NCBI GenBank assembly: GCA_030770535.1
Contig: JASVEC010000017.1
Coordinates: 496,001 to 560,000 of the forward strand
Origin: Batkoa obscura
Lineage: Eukaryota; Entomophthoromycota; Entomophthoromycetes; Entomophthorales; Batkoaceae
Direction: 5' to 3'
DNA length: 64,000 bases
The notes beneath the pieces are model-generated. The model did no database searches. It saw nothing but the letters and a program-made list of their open reading frames with translations, and was not told the origin of the DNA. Shown piece by piece: positions 21,562 to 33,552 of this stretch. The first letter of the stretch is position 1, and each line of letters begins with the position of its first letter. A program made the translations under genes and the position numbers.

Positions 21562-22531
21562 ATGGTTTCCAATAAGGATACTACAACTATGAGTTTAGAA
21601 GAAGTGGTTTGTTCTAACGAATATTCGGGGTTACCAACTTATGAGCAAGTGATTGGAGAAAGCCTTGAATTTACCGAAAGCAATGGTAAGCAAACATGAG
21701 TAAATAATCAAAACAAACAATTAATAATAATAACAATTTAGAGTCTCATTCGCTACCAACTGATTTAGAAATTGAAATTTCACAAAGTGGAATATTATCC
21801 CATGATGAACGATTAAATCAAGATACTACCTTATTAAAAAACTTTATCTATACATATAATACTAAACCTGGAATGAAAATTTGTATTCAAGGTAATTATC
21901 ATAACTTTTATTGATTTTTTACAAATAGTAATTTTTAAATATTAATTTAGGAGAACGTAAAGAAAGTTATGAAGTCACTGAAATTTATTATGAGAATAAT
22001 GAAAAAAAAGAACGGCAAGTAAAGAAAACTAGGGATATAATTGATTTTAGTAAAGTATTTGATTTAACGAATTATATATCACAAAAGGGTAAAATTTATA
22101 ATTCAAACAAAGTTGAGGACTCAGAATTCAAATTAGAACAAGAAATTAATGATTATATTCAATCAAAAGCTAAATTAAAAGAATTCAAATTTACAAAAGA
22201 AGTGATATGGGATTATGATTTATTAGCTCAAAAAGTAAAAAAAGTATTAAGAATGGAAGGTTATCGTCATAAAATTTGTATTAATTATATGCTTGATAGA
22301 AAAGAAATTATTGTAAGAAAAGAAAATTGGGTCAACACATTTATTAATAATCCTTTATTTGTGGCACTTAATGTGGTATCTCTCGCTTTCATTATTACTT
22401 GGCCTTTATCGGCTATCTTTAAAGAAACTTATTGTGATAATTTAAAATCCAAATTCACTATGAATATATCAGCAAACACTTGGTTTCAAAAAAATCTTTT
22501 TGACATTAAAGAGATTATTTACGAGATTTAG
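21562..22531 (+). CDS. LPTY-family membrane protein, copy B (3 exons)
   Basis: Exons 21562-21685, 21742-21891 and 21951-22531 give 284 aa. It shares with copy A the LPTYEQVIGE motif, the ILSHDERLNQD segment, the GERKESYEVTEIYYE block, DFSKVFDLTNYIS, and a C-terminal hydrophobic segment (LFVALNVVSLAFIITWPLS) followed by FTMNISANTWF. Introns fall at the same two positions and phases as in copy A. A single hydrophobic segment of ~20 residues implies one membrane span or a re-entrant hairpin. In-frame methionines at 21562 and 21592 are both possible starts. The second aligns with copy A's start (MSLEEVVC). Confidence 0.78.
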
Positions 22532-22947
22532 AGAGTTATAATAATTATTATTAATTAGTTATTAATCAATTATTATCCTTCATTTGTTTGCCTTTTTTTC
22601 TTTATATAATTGAGTTACCTTGACGTTTTCTTTTTATAATAAAACATTAAGTATTCTATTCTATTATTTTAATTAACAGATAGATATTTTTTATAAGATA
22701 CATGACTATATATACAAAGTATTCATACTTTAAAAATAAAAGATTTTTGCATTGTATTTGGTAACACCTCATTATTTTAAATTAATCGGCTCTTAAAATG
22801 GGTTTATCGGTTAATATAAATAACCAAATGATCAGTTTTCCGTTACTGCGTAATTCATTCAAACTTTGGAAAATAGAAAATAGAAAATAAGTTGATGTGT
22901 TTAAACTACAAAAATCTATTAAAATTTTTTACTTTTTTATTTAAAAA

Positions 22948-23912
22948 ATGATTTCCGACAAAGACATTTCAAGCATAAACGAAGGAGAGATAGCTTGTTG
23001 TAGTAAACATACCGATTTACCAACTTATGAAGAAGTAGTTGGGTATACGCCCAAAGTCTCAATAGATAATAATAAAAAAGGTATTAAGGAATCAACTGAA
23101 TCAAACGAGGATGATACACTTGATTTAGAACTTCCAGCATTGCCAAGTGACTTAGAAGTTGAATTTTCTAATACTGGAGTAATTTCGCAAGATGAAAGGT
23201 TAAATCAAGATAGTTTATTATTGAAAAGCTTTATTTATACATACAATGTAAAACCTGAGTTGAGGATACATATCCAAGGTAATTATATTTAATTAATGGC
23301 TTATAGATATGAATTTTTTATTTTATACTAGGAACTCATAAAGAAATATATTATATCACTCAAACTTACTATGAAAATAAAGTACAAAAAGAACGTCGCA
23401 TAGAGAAAGCGCGTAATATAGTAGATTTTGAAAAAGAATTTGATTTAACATCATTTGTATCACCAAAGGGTAAGATACATAATCCAAATAAATATGTAAG
23501 CGTGGAACAAGAATTGGAACAAGAGATTGAAAACTATATTAATTCAGAGGCAAAGTTAAAGGAACTTAAAATAGTAAAGGAAGTAAATTGGGATTATGAC
23601 AAGTTAAATCAAAAAATCAAAAAAATAATAAGAATGAGCGGTTATCCCCACACTGTTAGTATTGATTACACATTGAATAGAAAGCAAATTAGAGTTAGAA
23701 GTAATAATTTTGTTAATACTTGTATCAATAACCCTTTTTATATGGCTTTTAACGTTGTATCTTGTTTATTTATTGTCACTTGGCCTTTGTCAATGGTCTA
23801 TAAAAAAGAATATGGTAACCGATTAATATCCACTTTTAATATGGATATCTCAGTAAACACCTGGCTTACAGAGAACCTTGAGGATATTAAGGATATTATT
23901 TATGAAGTTTAA
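22948..23912 (+). CDS. LPTY-family membrane protein, copy C (2 exons)
   Basis: Exons 22948-23278 and 23332-23912 give 303 aa. LPTYEEVVGY lies near residue 30, then VISQDERLNQD, LKSFIYTYNVKPELRIHIQG, GTHKEIYYITQTYYE, DFEKEFDLTSFVS, and the hydrophobic segment FYMAFNVVSCLFIVTWPLS before FNMDISVNTWL. The first intron of copies A and B is absent here and the linker between LPTY and the core is longer. The remaining intron is conserved. It sits 416 bp downstream of copy B in the same direction, a tandem pair. Confidence 0.8.
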
Positions 23913-24527
23913 TAGTTACATTGGATGTTTTAATTCAATTAATGATAGGTTGTAGATATTTTGTTATAGTTAAATTGTTTTATACTATTTTTTAATAAAG
24001 GTTATCAATTGTGTTAACAAATTTTAATAAAAATACTACTTTTTTAAATACTGATTTTCATTTAAAAACAATCATAATTTTTTGACTAAAGATTAATTGC
24101 TAGTTACAATAGCGACTATTTTTAAAAAGTTTACTAAACAAGTATATATTATACTAAACTTCAATTAATAAACAATAAACAAACAAACCAAACTTAAATA
24201 TATTAAAATACTATCCAAACCTTTAATTTTGAAGCGGTAATCAAATAAGTTAATAAATATCAAATAAAAAACAAATCACTTATTAATGGAAGTAAAAATC
24301 AAATCTTATTAATGTTTATTATTATAAACTAATTTGTTTAAAAGCAATACTTATGTAATTACAACTAATTCAGATCAATGTGCACTGCTTAATTGTTGGT
24401 TTCATAAAATAATTTCAGACACAAAGCTCACTGAAGACTAAGGGGATTGAGCTAAAAAAAATCAGCTATACAAATAACTGACCAAAAACTCATATTTGGC
24501 ATCATTAAGAATCAGCCAACAATCACA
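23913..24527. other. Intergenic, nothing recognised
   Basis: AT-rich DNA up to a tRNA-Gln gene. No open frame or repeat. Confidence 0.45.
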
Positions 24528-24599
24528 AGGTCCCACCGAGAATCGAACTCGGATTACAAGGATCAAAACCTTGGGTGCTAACCATTACACCATGGAACC
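24528..24599 (-). tRNA. tRNA-Gln (UUG)
   Basis: 72 nt cloverleaf. Acceptor GGTTCCA pairs with TGGGACC, the D arm contains TAATGGTTAGCAC, the anticodon stem CAAGG/CCTTG encloses the loop TTTTGAT (anticodon TTG), and the T arm is CCGAG-TTCGATT-CTCGG. No intron and no encoded CCA. Confidence 0.95.
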
Positions 24600-24774
24600 A
24601 ACAATTAATATTTATTGAGGTTTGGATATATATAAACAATTCTAAGCTTAAAATAAATAAAAGTAAATAGTTATTTAAAATAATTTATTAGAATATATTT
24701 GATTATCCTTTAGAAACTTTACTATCAAACCATATTATAAGCTATGGTTATTATAAAAGACTAAAATGTGAGCT

Positions 24775-25736
24775 TTACCAAACATTCGAAATCTTATCAC
24801 AAACTGCTTGTACGTTTTGATCAAACCAAGTATTGGTCGAAATATTCATTGTAAAAGTGGATCTTAAGGAGGCAGCGTAATTCTTTTTCAGAAAATAAGC
24901 CATAGGCCAAGTAAAAACACAAAGACAAGAAATAACTTGAATAACTTTACAGTATGGATCATGGATACATGTATTTGCCCAATTATTTTCTTGTATCTTA
25001 ATACGCTGATTGGTCATTGGATATTCAACTGTTATATAATTACGGTATCCTAATCGACGTATTGTATTGGTTATAGCTTGTGTCAACGCTTCATAATCCC
25101 ATGATACTTCTTTAACAACCTTGAGTTCTTTCAAGTATTTCTCAGATGCTATGTATTGAGAGATAGCTTGATCTACTTCTTCTTCTGCTTGTCCTTCCAA
25201 TTTCGGATTGTGAATCATCCCTATTTCGGAAACGTATTGACTTACATCAAATGATAACTCAAAGTCAATTTCTTTAACTTCTCTTAATTCCGTTCTTGAT
25301 TTGGTTTCCCCATCTTCTTGATAGTAAACAATTTCAATGTGACTTTCCATTCTATAGCCTATAAAAATAAATATTATATATATATATACAATTTGATATA
25401 TTTACCTTCAATATTTATAGACATTTTTGGCTTGGAATTATTAGAATAGATAAAGTTTTTCAACAGCTGTTCATTTTTATTTAATACCGGATCTCTCGAT
25501 ATTATTCCTCTTTTTGACACCTCAAACTCAATATCCTTTGGTACTGGCGTATAACTTGGCGGATAATTTAGACCTAAATTTCCCAATTTTTCCGTGGCAT
25601 GAGAAAGTGAATTTTCAACCTTCAAAGGTGTTTGTATTCCTTGTTTTATTGCTTCTTCATAAGTTGGTAAGCCTGTATTATCCTTACTCCCTTGCTCTTC
25701 ATTGCCACTGTATGGCCCAAACTCATAAGCTACCAT
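24775..25736 (-). CDS. LPTY-family membrane protein, copy D (2 exons)
   Basis: Exons 25736-25406 and 25358-24775 give 304 aa, on the strand opposite to copies A-C. LPTYEEAIKQ lies near residue 24, then IISRDPVLNKNEQLL, FIYSNNSKPKMSINIEG, a divergent YRMESHIEIVYYQEDGE block, FELSFDVSQYVSEIGMIHNP, KELKVVKEVSWDYE, and the hydrophobic KVIQVISCLCVFTWPMAYFL before FTMNISTNTWF. The single intron is at the conserved position and phase. The most diverged of the four intact members. Confidence 0.8.
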
Positions 25737-25999
25737 TTTTTAATTTTATTAAAACAATTTGATGCTTAAACTTATGCTTATTAAATTTTATAACACAGCA
25801 TTTACAAAAAATCTGAGTAACCAATTATTTCCATTACACCTTATTTTTTGTTCTTTTACATTAGTGATAGAATATCAAATGACTGATGAAAATAAGGAAA
25901 GAAGGTTTGAGCATGATTGGATGAAATTGAGGGATATAATTACCTTTTGCTAAAATATAAGGGCATCATCAGAAATTTGTTTGATCGTTAGTTTAAAAT

Positions 26000-27156
26000 A
26001 TGGAAGAAAATAAAGAAGTTATTGAATGTGTAGAAGGAAAGAAAGTAGAAAATAAAGTGATCAACCCTGAAATAAACTCAAAAGTCGAAACTGAAACGAA
26101 GGATTTGAGCATTGATGATGATATTCGAGAAGAATTAATTGATTCAGCAGTAAACTTTTTAACAGACAAGAATGTAAAAAAGAGCAGTTTGAATAAAAAA
26201 GTAGCGTTTTTAGAGTCCAAGGGATTGACTAATATTGAGATTCAGGAAGCTTTAGCTAGGGCCAATGCCCCCAACAAACCAACTAAGCCTCAAAATCAAT
26301 CTCAAAGTCAGCCTCAAACTGCTAAACCTACTGAACATCTCGCCCCACCACTTCCCTCCTATTCTTCAATGCCACCAGTTTCGCTTCCGAAATCAATGTC
26401 CTGGTTGGAATACTTTAAGGCCTCCGCAGTTACTGGGGCAGTAGCTTATTCTATTTATGGGTTAACTAAGGTAATAATTAAATTTTAAGAATAGAAATTA
26501 ATTAATAACGAATGAAGACGTTTATAGCACCATTATTTACTGATAGTGATGATGAATTATATGAGAGAGAAAAAAAAGAGTTGGATTTACAATATGAAGA
26601 AGCGTTTAAGGCTATAAGTGAACTAAAGCAAGATACTCAAGAGAATCTAAAAAGCATTCAAGAGCAAAATGTTAAAGTGGAGGAAAGCTTAAAGGAGTTA
26701 AATACCACGTTAAAAAATTTAAAGGATCAAGACCAAAGTAGATATCTAGATATGGAAAAACTATGGGAAGAAATAGAAAATGTGAAAAAAAAGATACCAG
26801 AAACATTTGATCTTTCGCATCAAAGTCAAAAAGCAATGATTGAAGATTTGAAGCTTGAATTGACGAATTTGAAAAATAGTTTGAACAAGTTTTTAAATAA
26901 GGACAACACGCCAGATAATGAAAGCATTCACAGGAGTAATAGTTTTAATACTATTCATTCAAATAGCTTGGAGCCAGAAAAGTCAGAAAAACCAATCAAA
27001 AAATCCATCCCCGCTTGGCAATTATCCATGTTTAATGCTAATAAATCGGATAAAGTTAATGGTACCGAGAATGAGGATAAGGAGCAAACTGATAGTAATA
27101 ATTCCCTTGGTCAAAGCCCTGAAAACATTGAAATCGAGGAACCTAACAGTTCTTAA
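26000..27156 (+). CDS. PEX14: Peroxin-14, peroxisomal docking protein (2 exons)
   Basis: Exons 26000-26470 and 26518-27156 give 369 aa. The 47-nt intron joins YGLTK to TFIAPLF in frame. The conserved Pex14 N-terminal three-helix domain lies at about residues 38-80 (REELIDSAVNFLTD..KKVAFLESKGLTNIEIQEAL), the site that binds WxxxF/Y motifs of the import receptor Pex5. A Pro-rich linker with PPLPSY, a hydrophobic membrane segment (FKASAVTGAVAYSIYGLTK) and a long coiled coil (KELDLQYEEAFKAISELKQ onward) follow, with a Ser/Asn-rich acidic tail. With Pex13 and Pex5 it forms the import pore for matrix proteins. Domain order and length match the family, so this copy looks functional. Confidence 0.92.
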
Positions 27157-27629
27157 TTTTTATTAAAAATTATTTTAAATAATCTGGTATTGCTTCATTA
27201 TCTTTTAACAACATATAAGTTATGTAAAGATATTGATTGTTAGTAATTTTGAGAGGCATTTAAATAAAATTTTAAGTTTCATTTTAATGTGTAAGCTAAA
27301 GATGTTTTTCTAAATTGAGCAAAGTCCCTTTTAAATGTTCACAATGTACAAAGTAGATTTATATTTTAATTTTAATTAAAAGCTTTTGGAAGTAAGGATA
27401 TAAAATATCAGAAGGTAAATGAAGAACACTATAGCTTTTATAGTGTAAAAATATAAAATACTTTTAGACATTTTAACTCAAAGAGTTTGTTTAATAAATA
27501 ACACTGTAACCAATCCTCACTGACAGGAACTAAATAATTTATCTGAAGCTTTTAAAAAACTATAATACAACTAATATAGTTAATGTATTCTTAATCTAAA
27601 AATATAGAAATTATACTATATTTTAAAAA
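27157..27629. other. Intergenic, nothing recognised
   Basis: AT-rich 3' region of PEX14 up to a decayed tRNA-like sequence. Confidence 0.45.
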
Positions 27630-27698
27630 ACCTACCAAGAATCAAGCTCAGGCTATAAGAATCAAAGTGCTAGGCATTAATCATTACTCCATGGACCC
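27630..27698 (-). pseudogene. Decayed tRNA-Gln relative
   Basis: Aligns end to end with the tRNA-Gln genes at 24528 and 31643, keeping CCATGGAGTAATGATTAATGC (D-arm region) and the T-arm AGCTTGATTCTTGG in degraded form. The anticodon region reads ...GATTCTTATAGCC and stems are broken, so it is not a functional tRNA. Confidence 0.7.
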
Positions 27699-28094
27699 GA
27701 TTAATAACTGAACATGTCCTTCTTAATATGTAAATTCAGACTATGATTTATAGGTTAATAAATTTTTAACTAAATATTGACATAGAAGGTTATGTTGTAT
27801 ATTAAAACAATTTATAGACGCTCCTAATTACACTTGTAGCTGTTCTTAGTCTATCATTGTACTTAGACAAAACGCTTACTTTTTACTAGATTTTTTTAAA
27901 TATTGATAGTACAGTATTGGGATATCAAAGATTAACTTTGTCGTAAAAAATCAGTCCTTTGTAATATAGGTTTATTATTTAAAAGTGTGAAAGATAAACA
28001 TAAAATTTAAGGTGAAAAGATTAGAGAACACAATAAGCAATATAATTAGCTACAGCATAGTCGATTGTGAAAGCACATTTAAGAGGTTTTTAGG

Positions 28095-29200
28095 CCTTTT
28101 ATAACTAACACTCAGATTTTTTGTAAAGTGGCACTCAAGATTGAGTTCTCATCACTATTGTCTGGTAAAGCAATAAATTCATCCCTTTTATAGAAACAAT
28201 TATTCAGATCATAAAATTTATAAACTAGCTTACCTTTTATAAGCAAATCATACCAATGCTTGAACGCCGAAGAGCATCGCTGATAAATTTATATATACTC
28301 TGGATACACAGTGGGATCATTTAAAAAAGCAATGAAGCTAAATATCAACATGAAAGCAGCAATAAGATAAACAAAATTAGTTGCACACCAGACTCATAAT
28401 TTCTGAAATTACAGATTGATTGGCTCACAAGTACCGCAATAGTGCCAATGATCATTGGAATGTGGTATGATAACCTAAGCAAAATTATTATCTTTATATT
28501 TTCAAAATAAGAAAATTAAATTACATTCTAAGCACCTCCTTTTCAAAACTTTTTGAGTCTTTTACGACGATTCTCATCTTACCAAACTTGATGTGATCCA
28601 TTTTCGTTTCTAATTAATAAGCGATATGCATTAAATCAATACACGAGCAAACAAAAAATATATTAAGCATGTGGATTCCATCGAATTGTTTACCTTAAAG
28701 TCAAACACGTCAGAAAAAACTTCATCCCCACTAATAAAATAGCATCCAGTAGCTTTATGTAGCCAAGTAAACCAGCTACTAGAATAAACAATAATTATTG
28801 TCTATTCATACATAAACTAAAATAGTGATCTACGAAGTGAGGACAAATAGGCCACCAAGATAAGTAAAATGGGGCCAACTCAATACCCAATTTCCATTTT
28901 TTGAATAATATCAATCTTATGGATAAGCACTAATTTTAACTTAATGACAATGATTAATATCAAGAAGATTACAAAACTAGATAAGAAAGTAACCATATAT
29001 TACGCCATGAGATAACAATTTTTAGTTGGAAAGACACTTGTAAAACTAGACAATGATTGCCAGAAGCTGGGGAATTAATTTAGAAAGCCAATCTACTGAT
29101 AAATTTAAAATTAACCACTCAATGAGATAATGATTAATATTACCACGCTGGTTAAGACAGGGGAAATTTCAAACAATTGTCCACAGATAGTAATTAAAAT
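28095..29200 (-). pseudogene. Probable decayed gene for a multi-pass membrane protein
   Basis: On the minus strand, hydrophobic coding-like stretches follow each other with plausible splice signals: AFMLIFSFIAFLNDPTVYPEY, then SSAFKHWYDLLIKG, a GT-AG intron, and a polar C-terminal exon DEFIALPDNSDENSILSATL ending at a stop near 28110. Further upstream, WFTWLHKATGCYF and LAPFYLSWWPICPHF-like pieces occur in changing frames. In-frame stops interrupt the conserved-looking parts, so this is more likely a pseudogene than an unrecognised multi-exon gene. I cannot name the family. Confidence 0.35.
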
Positions 29201-30909
29201 ACATAGAATAAAAGAAATAAAAATACTAAAAGTGGGATTTTAGTTTGATTATAATCAATAGTTATATCTATTCATAATCATGATAGATGATTCTTAACTT
29301 GTCAATTATTTTATTGATTTTTTGTTCGTACAACGATCTAAAGTTAAGAATTTGACTTTGATTGATTCCAGTGCTTGAAGTTGGGTTTTTAGATATATTT
29401 GGTAAATTGAAAATGAGTTGGGCTCTTAATTACGTATTGATTAAATTTAGCTTATTAGAAAATTAAATTTTCTTATTTTTTATAACATATGAGGGTGTTT
29501 TTTTTGGTTTCATTATTTTTTCCATCTTTTAAGCGCTATTTGAGTGGAAAAATTGTTAGTAAAACCCTTAAACAAAAAAATACATCCCCATATTTGTAAA
29601 GAATTGTGTTATTTTATATTAATGCTAAATTGCTTTGATATTTTTATTTACATTTAAATATGTAAAAGACAAATTTCCAGTACGACTTCTATGGATTTCT
29701 GTAATAAACATTATTATACTGTAGTTCATGATCAACTAAACTTTATTAGCTCATTCTCAAGTTAGTTTTAATTAGTTATTTTAAAAGCCTAAAGATTAAT
29801 AGTTGACTTGTTCCATATTTCACTAAATCAAATTAAAAATCTGGTAATCTCATCTCAAATTAGAAACTCATACCTGTCACCACAATTCTATCTGTGACCC
29901 TCATCTACTTATAATCAATGTACCATAACTTAAGATAATTTAAATTCTTGCATAATTATTTACCCTTTCCCTCTTATCAATAGAAAGTTTGTGTTAATTT
30001 AGATTTATCTAATATCTTTTATGAAAGAGCTTAGTAGAGCTGAATGTGCCGTAGTTATAACTTTTATTCTTGAACACCTTTTCTTAAATTAGATATACAT
30101 TGGGAATTACCACTCTACACCTTTGAGTGAAATGTGCTTTAGTTGATAATTGAGAACTTTTGATACATAGGTAATAATAGCTTTATTGTGATATATAACA
30201 ACTCTTTTTTATCAATTCATTAATTGATCTGTATCTGATTTTCTAATATCAAAAAAGATCTCAACTGATATTAAGCTAATCTCCACAATAGATTCTTGCA
30301 TCTTTTTTTAAAGGTTACTTTGAATTTCAAAGATTGAATTCACATTACTTGATTTTTTTATTTGTGGTGGTCTATTTCTAAATCCTCAAAAGTTATATTA
30401 ATAAAAGATTTGAGTTATTTAAGAAAATGGAATATTTCCATTTTGGGCACTGTTCTTTTATTTTAAATTCAAGATAGGATATATTTTATAAGAAATGCAT
30501 CAGGCTACAGTGATCTGGCGAAGGTTCAATTGCATAATATTAGTATATATATATATTTATATATAGTAATTCATCTTTCGGATTTAAAGGAGCATGATGT
30601 TAGTTTAATAAGATACTTTATCCCAATTGTGTTTATTCAATTTAGAGTTGAATTTTTATTTTTTTCGAAATTTAAAAAATTAATTATGAATTTCATTGCT
30701 GCAGAAGCAATCTAAATTATTATATTGTTAGCAGTAAATTTTCTACTGAAATAACAGCTTACTTTAACTTTAATAAATAATTAAAACACAAATATCAGCT
30801 TTATCGTATCATAAGAAGAGGACTACTATATTTGACAACAATTTAAATAATTTGAAAAGAATAATTTACCCAATTTAAAAAAAAAATGATATTCAAATTA
30901 TTTTTTATT
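29201..30909. other. Intergenic with one MITE
   Basis: AT-rich, with a MITE at 29488-29592. Short open stretches around 30530-30715 are low-complexity TATA runs, not a gene. Confidence 0.5.
29488..29592 (-). mobile_element. MITE copy (TATGGGGATGT foldback family)
   Basis: TATGAGGGTGT at the left, TTTTAAGCGCTATTTGAG core, ACATCCCCATA at the right. Confidence 0.88.
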
Positions 30910-31302
30910 TTAAAGCCAAATACATACTAAATTCATTAACACCATCAAGGCAACTACATAAACATTATATATGCTTCTTAACCCATAAGCTTCACTAATC
31001 TTACTACTAGCAATTTTCGTGTTAACACTCTGCTTTGAAGTAGCGGTAGTCGAAATCCGAGCTGCTGTGGTAAGAGTAATAGGCGTTACACTTTTAGCAG
31101 AACCTGTTGCTACAGCATTAGTCGAATCTGTTTGAAGAGGCGATAAACTAGTTTTAGTAATTGCGTCCAAGTCTCTTGTTGTTGAAGAGAGTAATGCGGT
31201 GTCTGAACTGATGGTTAGGCCAGATTCTAAGGCTTTGGCATTAGTTGTTTGAAGAGTGATTAATAAAGCAATTAAGGATATAGTAAAACAATTTTTGACC
31301 AT
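30910..31302 (-). CDS. Small Ser/Thr-rich, probably GPI-anchored surface protein
   Basis: 130 aa, one exon. An N-terminal signal peptide (CFTISLIALLITLQTTNA, cut near residue 22) is followed by ~85 residues dominated by Ser, Thr and Ala (typical of O-mannosylated wall proteins). A C-terminal hydrophobic stretch (VYVVALMVLMNLVCIWL) ends at the stop, with small residues before it (SSKISEAYG) that could serve as the omega site. This is the layout of a short GPI-anchored cell-surface protein. No domain is recognised. Confidence 0.7.
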   Translation of the reverse strand: MVKNCFTISLIALLITLQTTNAKALESGLTISSDTALLSSTTRDLDAITKTSLSPLQTDSTNAVATGSAKSVTPITLTTAARISTTATSKQSVNTKIASSKISEAYGLRSIYNVYVVALMVLMNLVCIWL

Positions 31303-31642
31303 TTTTTTGTGTTTTGTTTATTTTAGGATTGCTATCAATTTATAGTTTTTTACCTTTTCACCCTTACTTTTTAGTTCTTTTACCCCTTATTGCTTTTTAA
31401 ACTCTAGGTTTAAGCTTCAGTTTAGTTCTATGGTTTAACTTAAACTGCTTTAATTTTTGTTTCATTTCCTAAAATTTGTTAACCATGAAAAATTATTTGT
31501 GTAAAGACATGCATTACCCTATTGTCAAAGAAGACTTATATCCGCCATCACTGTCAATGAACCGAAGTCCCTATTACTCGATCATTAAAAATCGCATTTA
31601 AAAAAGCGAGCTGACATTTCCAAAAACAAATATTAACTTTAA

Positions 31643-31714
31643 AGGTCCCACCGAGAATCGAACTCGGATTACAAGGATCAAAACCTTGGGTGCTAACCAT
31701 TACACCATGGAACC
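31643..31714 (-). tRNA. tRNA-Gln (UUG)
   Basis: Identical over the tRNA body to the gene at 24528-24599. Anticodon TTG in loop TTTTGAT, acceptor GGTTCCA/TGGGACC. Flanks differ from those of the other copy. Confidence 0.95.
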
Positions 31715-31944
31715 GTTTTTTTAAGTATGATTTAGAGAATATTTAAATAGTAAAATAACTAAATATTGTTGTCAAAATGAAACAGTTACCAAAAATAATA
31801 AAGACAAACAATAATTTGTATAAAAAATCAACTGAATTAGCTTTAATAAAGAATAAAACAAAATAATAATAATTAGAGAAATTAACTAATACTAAAAGAT
31901 GAAACAAAATTTAAATTAAAAAAACAAGATCAAGAAAATCAGAG

Positions 31945-33419
31945 TTATTTAGCTACTTTAAACGAGACATGTGAGGTAGCATTGGTGGCAATAGGAAAAG
32001 CGGGTAGTGATTTTCTTCTAGGATGAATATTGTCAGTAATGTGATAAACCATAGGATTATTTTTTAATCCAATCGAACTTGTCTGTTGACCAAATTGTAG
32101 ATTCTCAGGTATAGAAATTAAAGAAGCAGTGGAATTCAAAGGTTTAATACGATTGGGTAGAGTTGGCAATGGTTTTGGTTTACTGGTATTAATAATAAGG
32201 TTGCTATCGGTGATACTTGATGGATCATTTACTTCATACTTTAATAAGCTGCCTCTACGTTGTCTGTTGGCAGCGTTGGCGCATAATTCATCAGATTCAA
32301 ATAAACTTGCTCTTCGTTGAAAGTTAAGTTTGTTATCGTTATTGTCAGGGGACAGTAAATCTAAGGATGATTTTGGCGGGGTATTTGATTTATGTAAGGG
32401 AAGATGCAGCATCTTTTTAGGAGTAGGTGGGGTAGGCTTATTATTCTTTTTAAGATTGAATAAGGGCCCTTGTAATGGGGATGGCAAAATGGTACTGTCC
32501 TTATTTAAGCTGACAGACTGCGCCATCTTTTGCTTAACTTCTATTGCTTTTGTATCAATATCCGAATCACTATCCATTTCAAGGTCGCTTAAATAAATTT
32601 CACTGCTAAGGCTAGATAATTTATTAGAGTTGATATTTGTAATATTCTTTAATTTTATTGTGTTGCTAGTTGGCTTTTTGTTTAAGATATATCTAATACC
32701 ACACTCATAACTCAATCTATATCTCTTTGAATCTAAGCATCCAACATTGATCAATTCAGTATGTAATTTATTATCCAACAAGTCTACCAACTCATACCAT
32801 TGGGTATAAGTCACATTCAATGTAAAGTTTAAAAAATAAATTAATTCAAACTCCATTCGATTCACTTCATTCAACTTAAATATTCCCTGAGTTACTTCTG
32901 CCCATGTATGATTATGATAAGCATCGTCATACAAATATTTATTTCCTACTATTAAGGCTGCTAAAAACAAACGATGACCTGAACCATACCCCCCTTTACA
33001 AGAAGGATGCTTTTGTTTCAATCTGATTAAATAAAGAATGGCTAATATTACATTAGCAAATGATAGTTGGCATCGATGTATGATCATCCACCCAAAATCA
33101 CTTAAACTTGGTAATTCATTGTTTTCCAAATTACCCTCTGTTTTTCCACAGCAAAATAAGTTATCTATAATCCTTTCAGCTAAATCTAATAAAGGGTTTA
33201 ATACTATAATTAAGGATATTAAGCAGGATAAAAAGTACCTAAAAAATCTGCCAATAATTGCTGACGTATCTTCTTCTGTTCTTTTTTATCCGCTACTGGA
33301 AGTACTATCTTTTCAATCGGTGTTGTGGCTGAGCTTGAAGCATTTAAAAATTGATCAGAGTCTAAGATATTAAAACAAGGCGGAAGTGATGTGGTTAAAT
33401 TTTTTTGAATATGTAGCAT
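31945..33419 (-). CDS. Pho80/PCL-like cyclin (2 exons)
   Basis: Exons 33419-33239 and 33203-31945, with a 35-nt GT-AG intron, give 479 aa. The cyclin box occupies about residues 60-200: LDLAERIIDNLF, then the hallmark GSGHRLFLAALIVGNKYLYDDAY.NHTWAEVTQG and LNEVNRMEFELIYFLNFTLNVT. The H(T)WAEV and NRMEFE elements are typical of Pho80/Pcl/Clg1-type fungal cyclins that activate the CDK Pho85. The remaining ~280 residues are Ser/Pro/Asn-rich and disordered, with RRASLF and RRGSLL, which fit basophilic kinase sites (RRxS). A role in nutrient or cell-cycle signalling through a Pho85-like CDK follows from the family. A GATAAAA microsatellite lies ~90 bp upstream of the ATG. Confidence 0.85.
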
Positions 33420-33504
33420 GATTAATTAAGTAGTTGTCTATTGTCTATATAGTAATCTATAATAAAAGGTAAAAAGAAAGAATAATATCAACTTGAGGAT
33501 ATAA

Positions 33505-33552
33505 AGATAAAAGATAAAAGATAAAAGATAAAAGATAAAAGATAAAAGATAA
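33505..33552. repeat. GATAAAA microsatellite
   Basis: About 6.5 units of the 7-bp unit GATAAAA, 90-130 bp upstream of the cyclin start. Confidence 0.85.

Noticed and set aside
30530-30715. 61-codon open frame on the plus strand
   Set aside because: Runs of ATATAT encode Ile/Tyr; no start context, domain or neighbour support.
33505-33552. GATAAAA repeat as an iron-GATA regulatory array for the cyclin gene
   Set aside because: Units lack the ATC(A/T) left half of ATCWGATAA. A simple microsatellite is the plainer reading.
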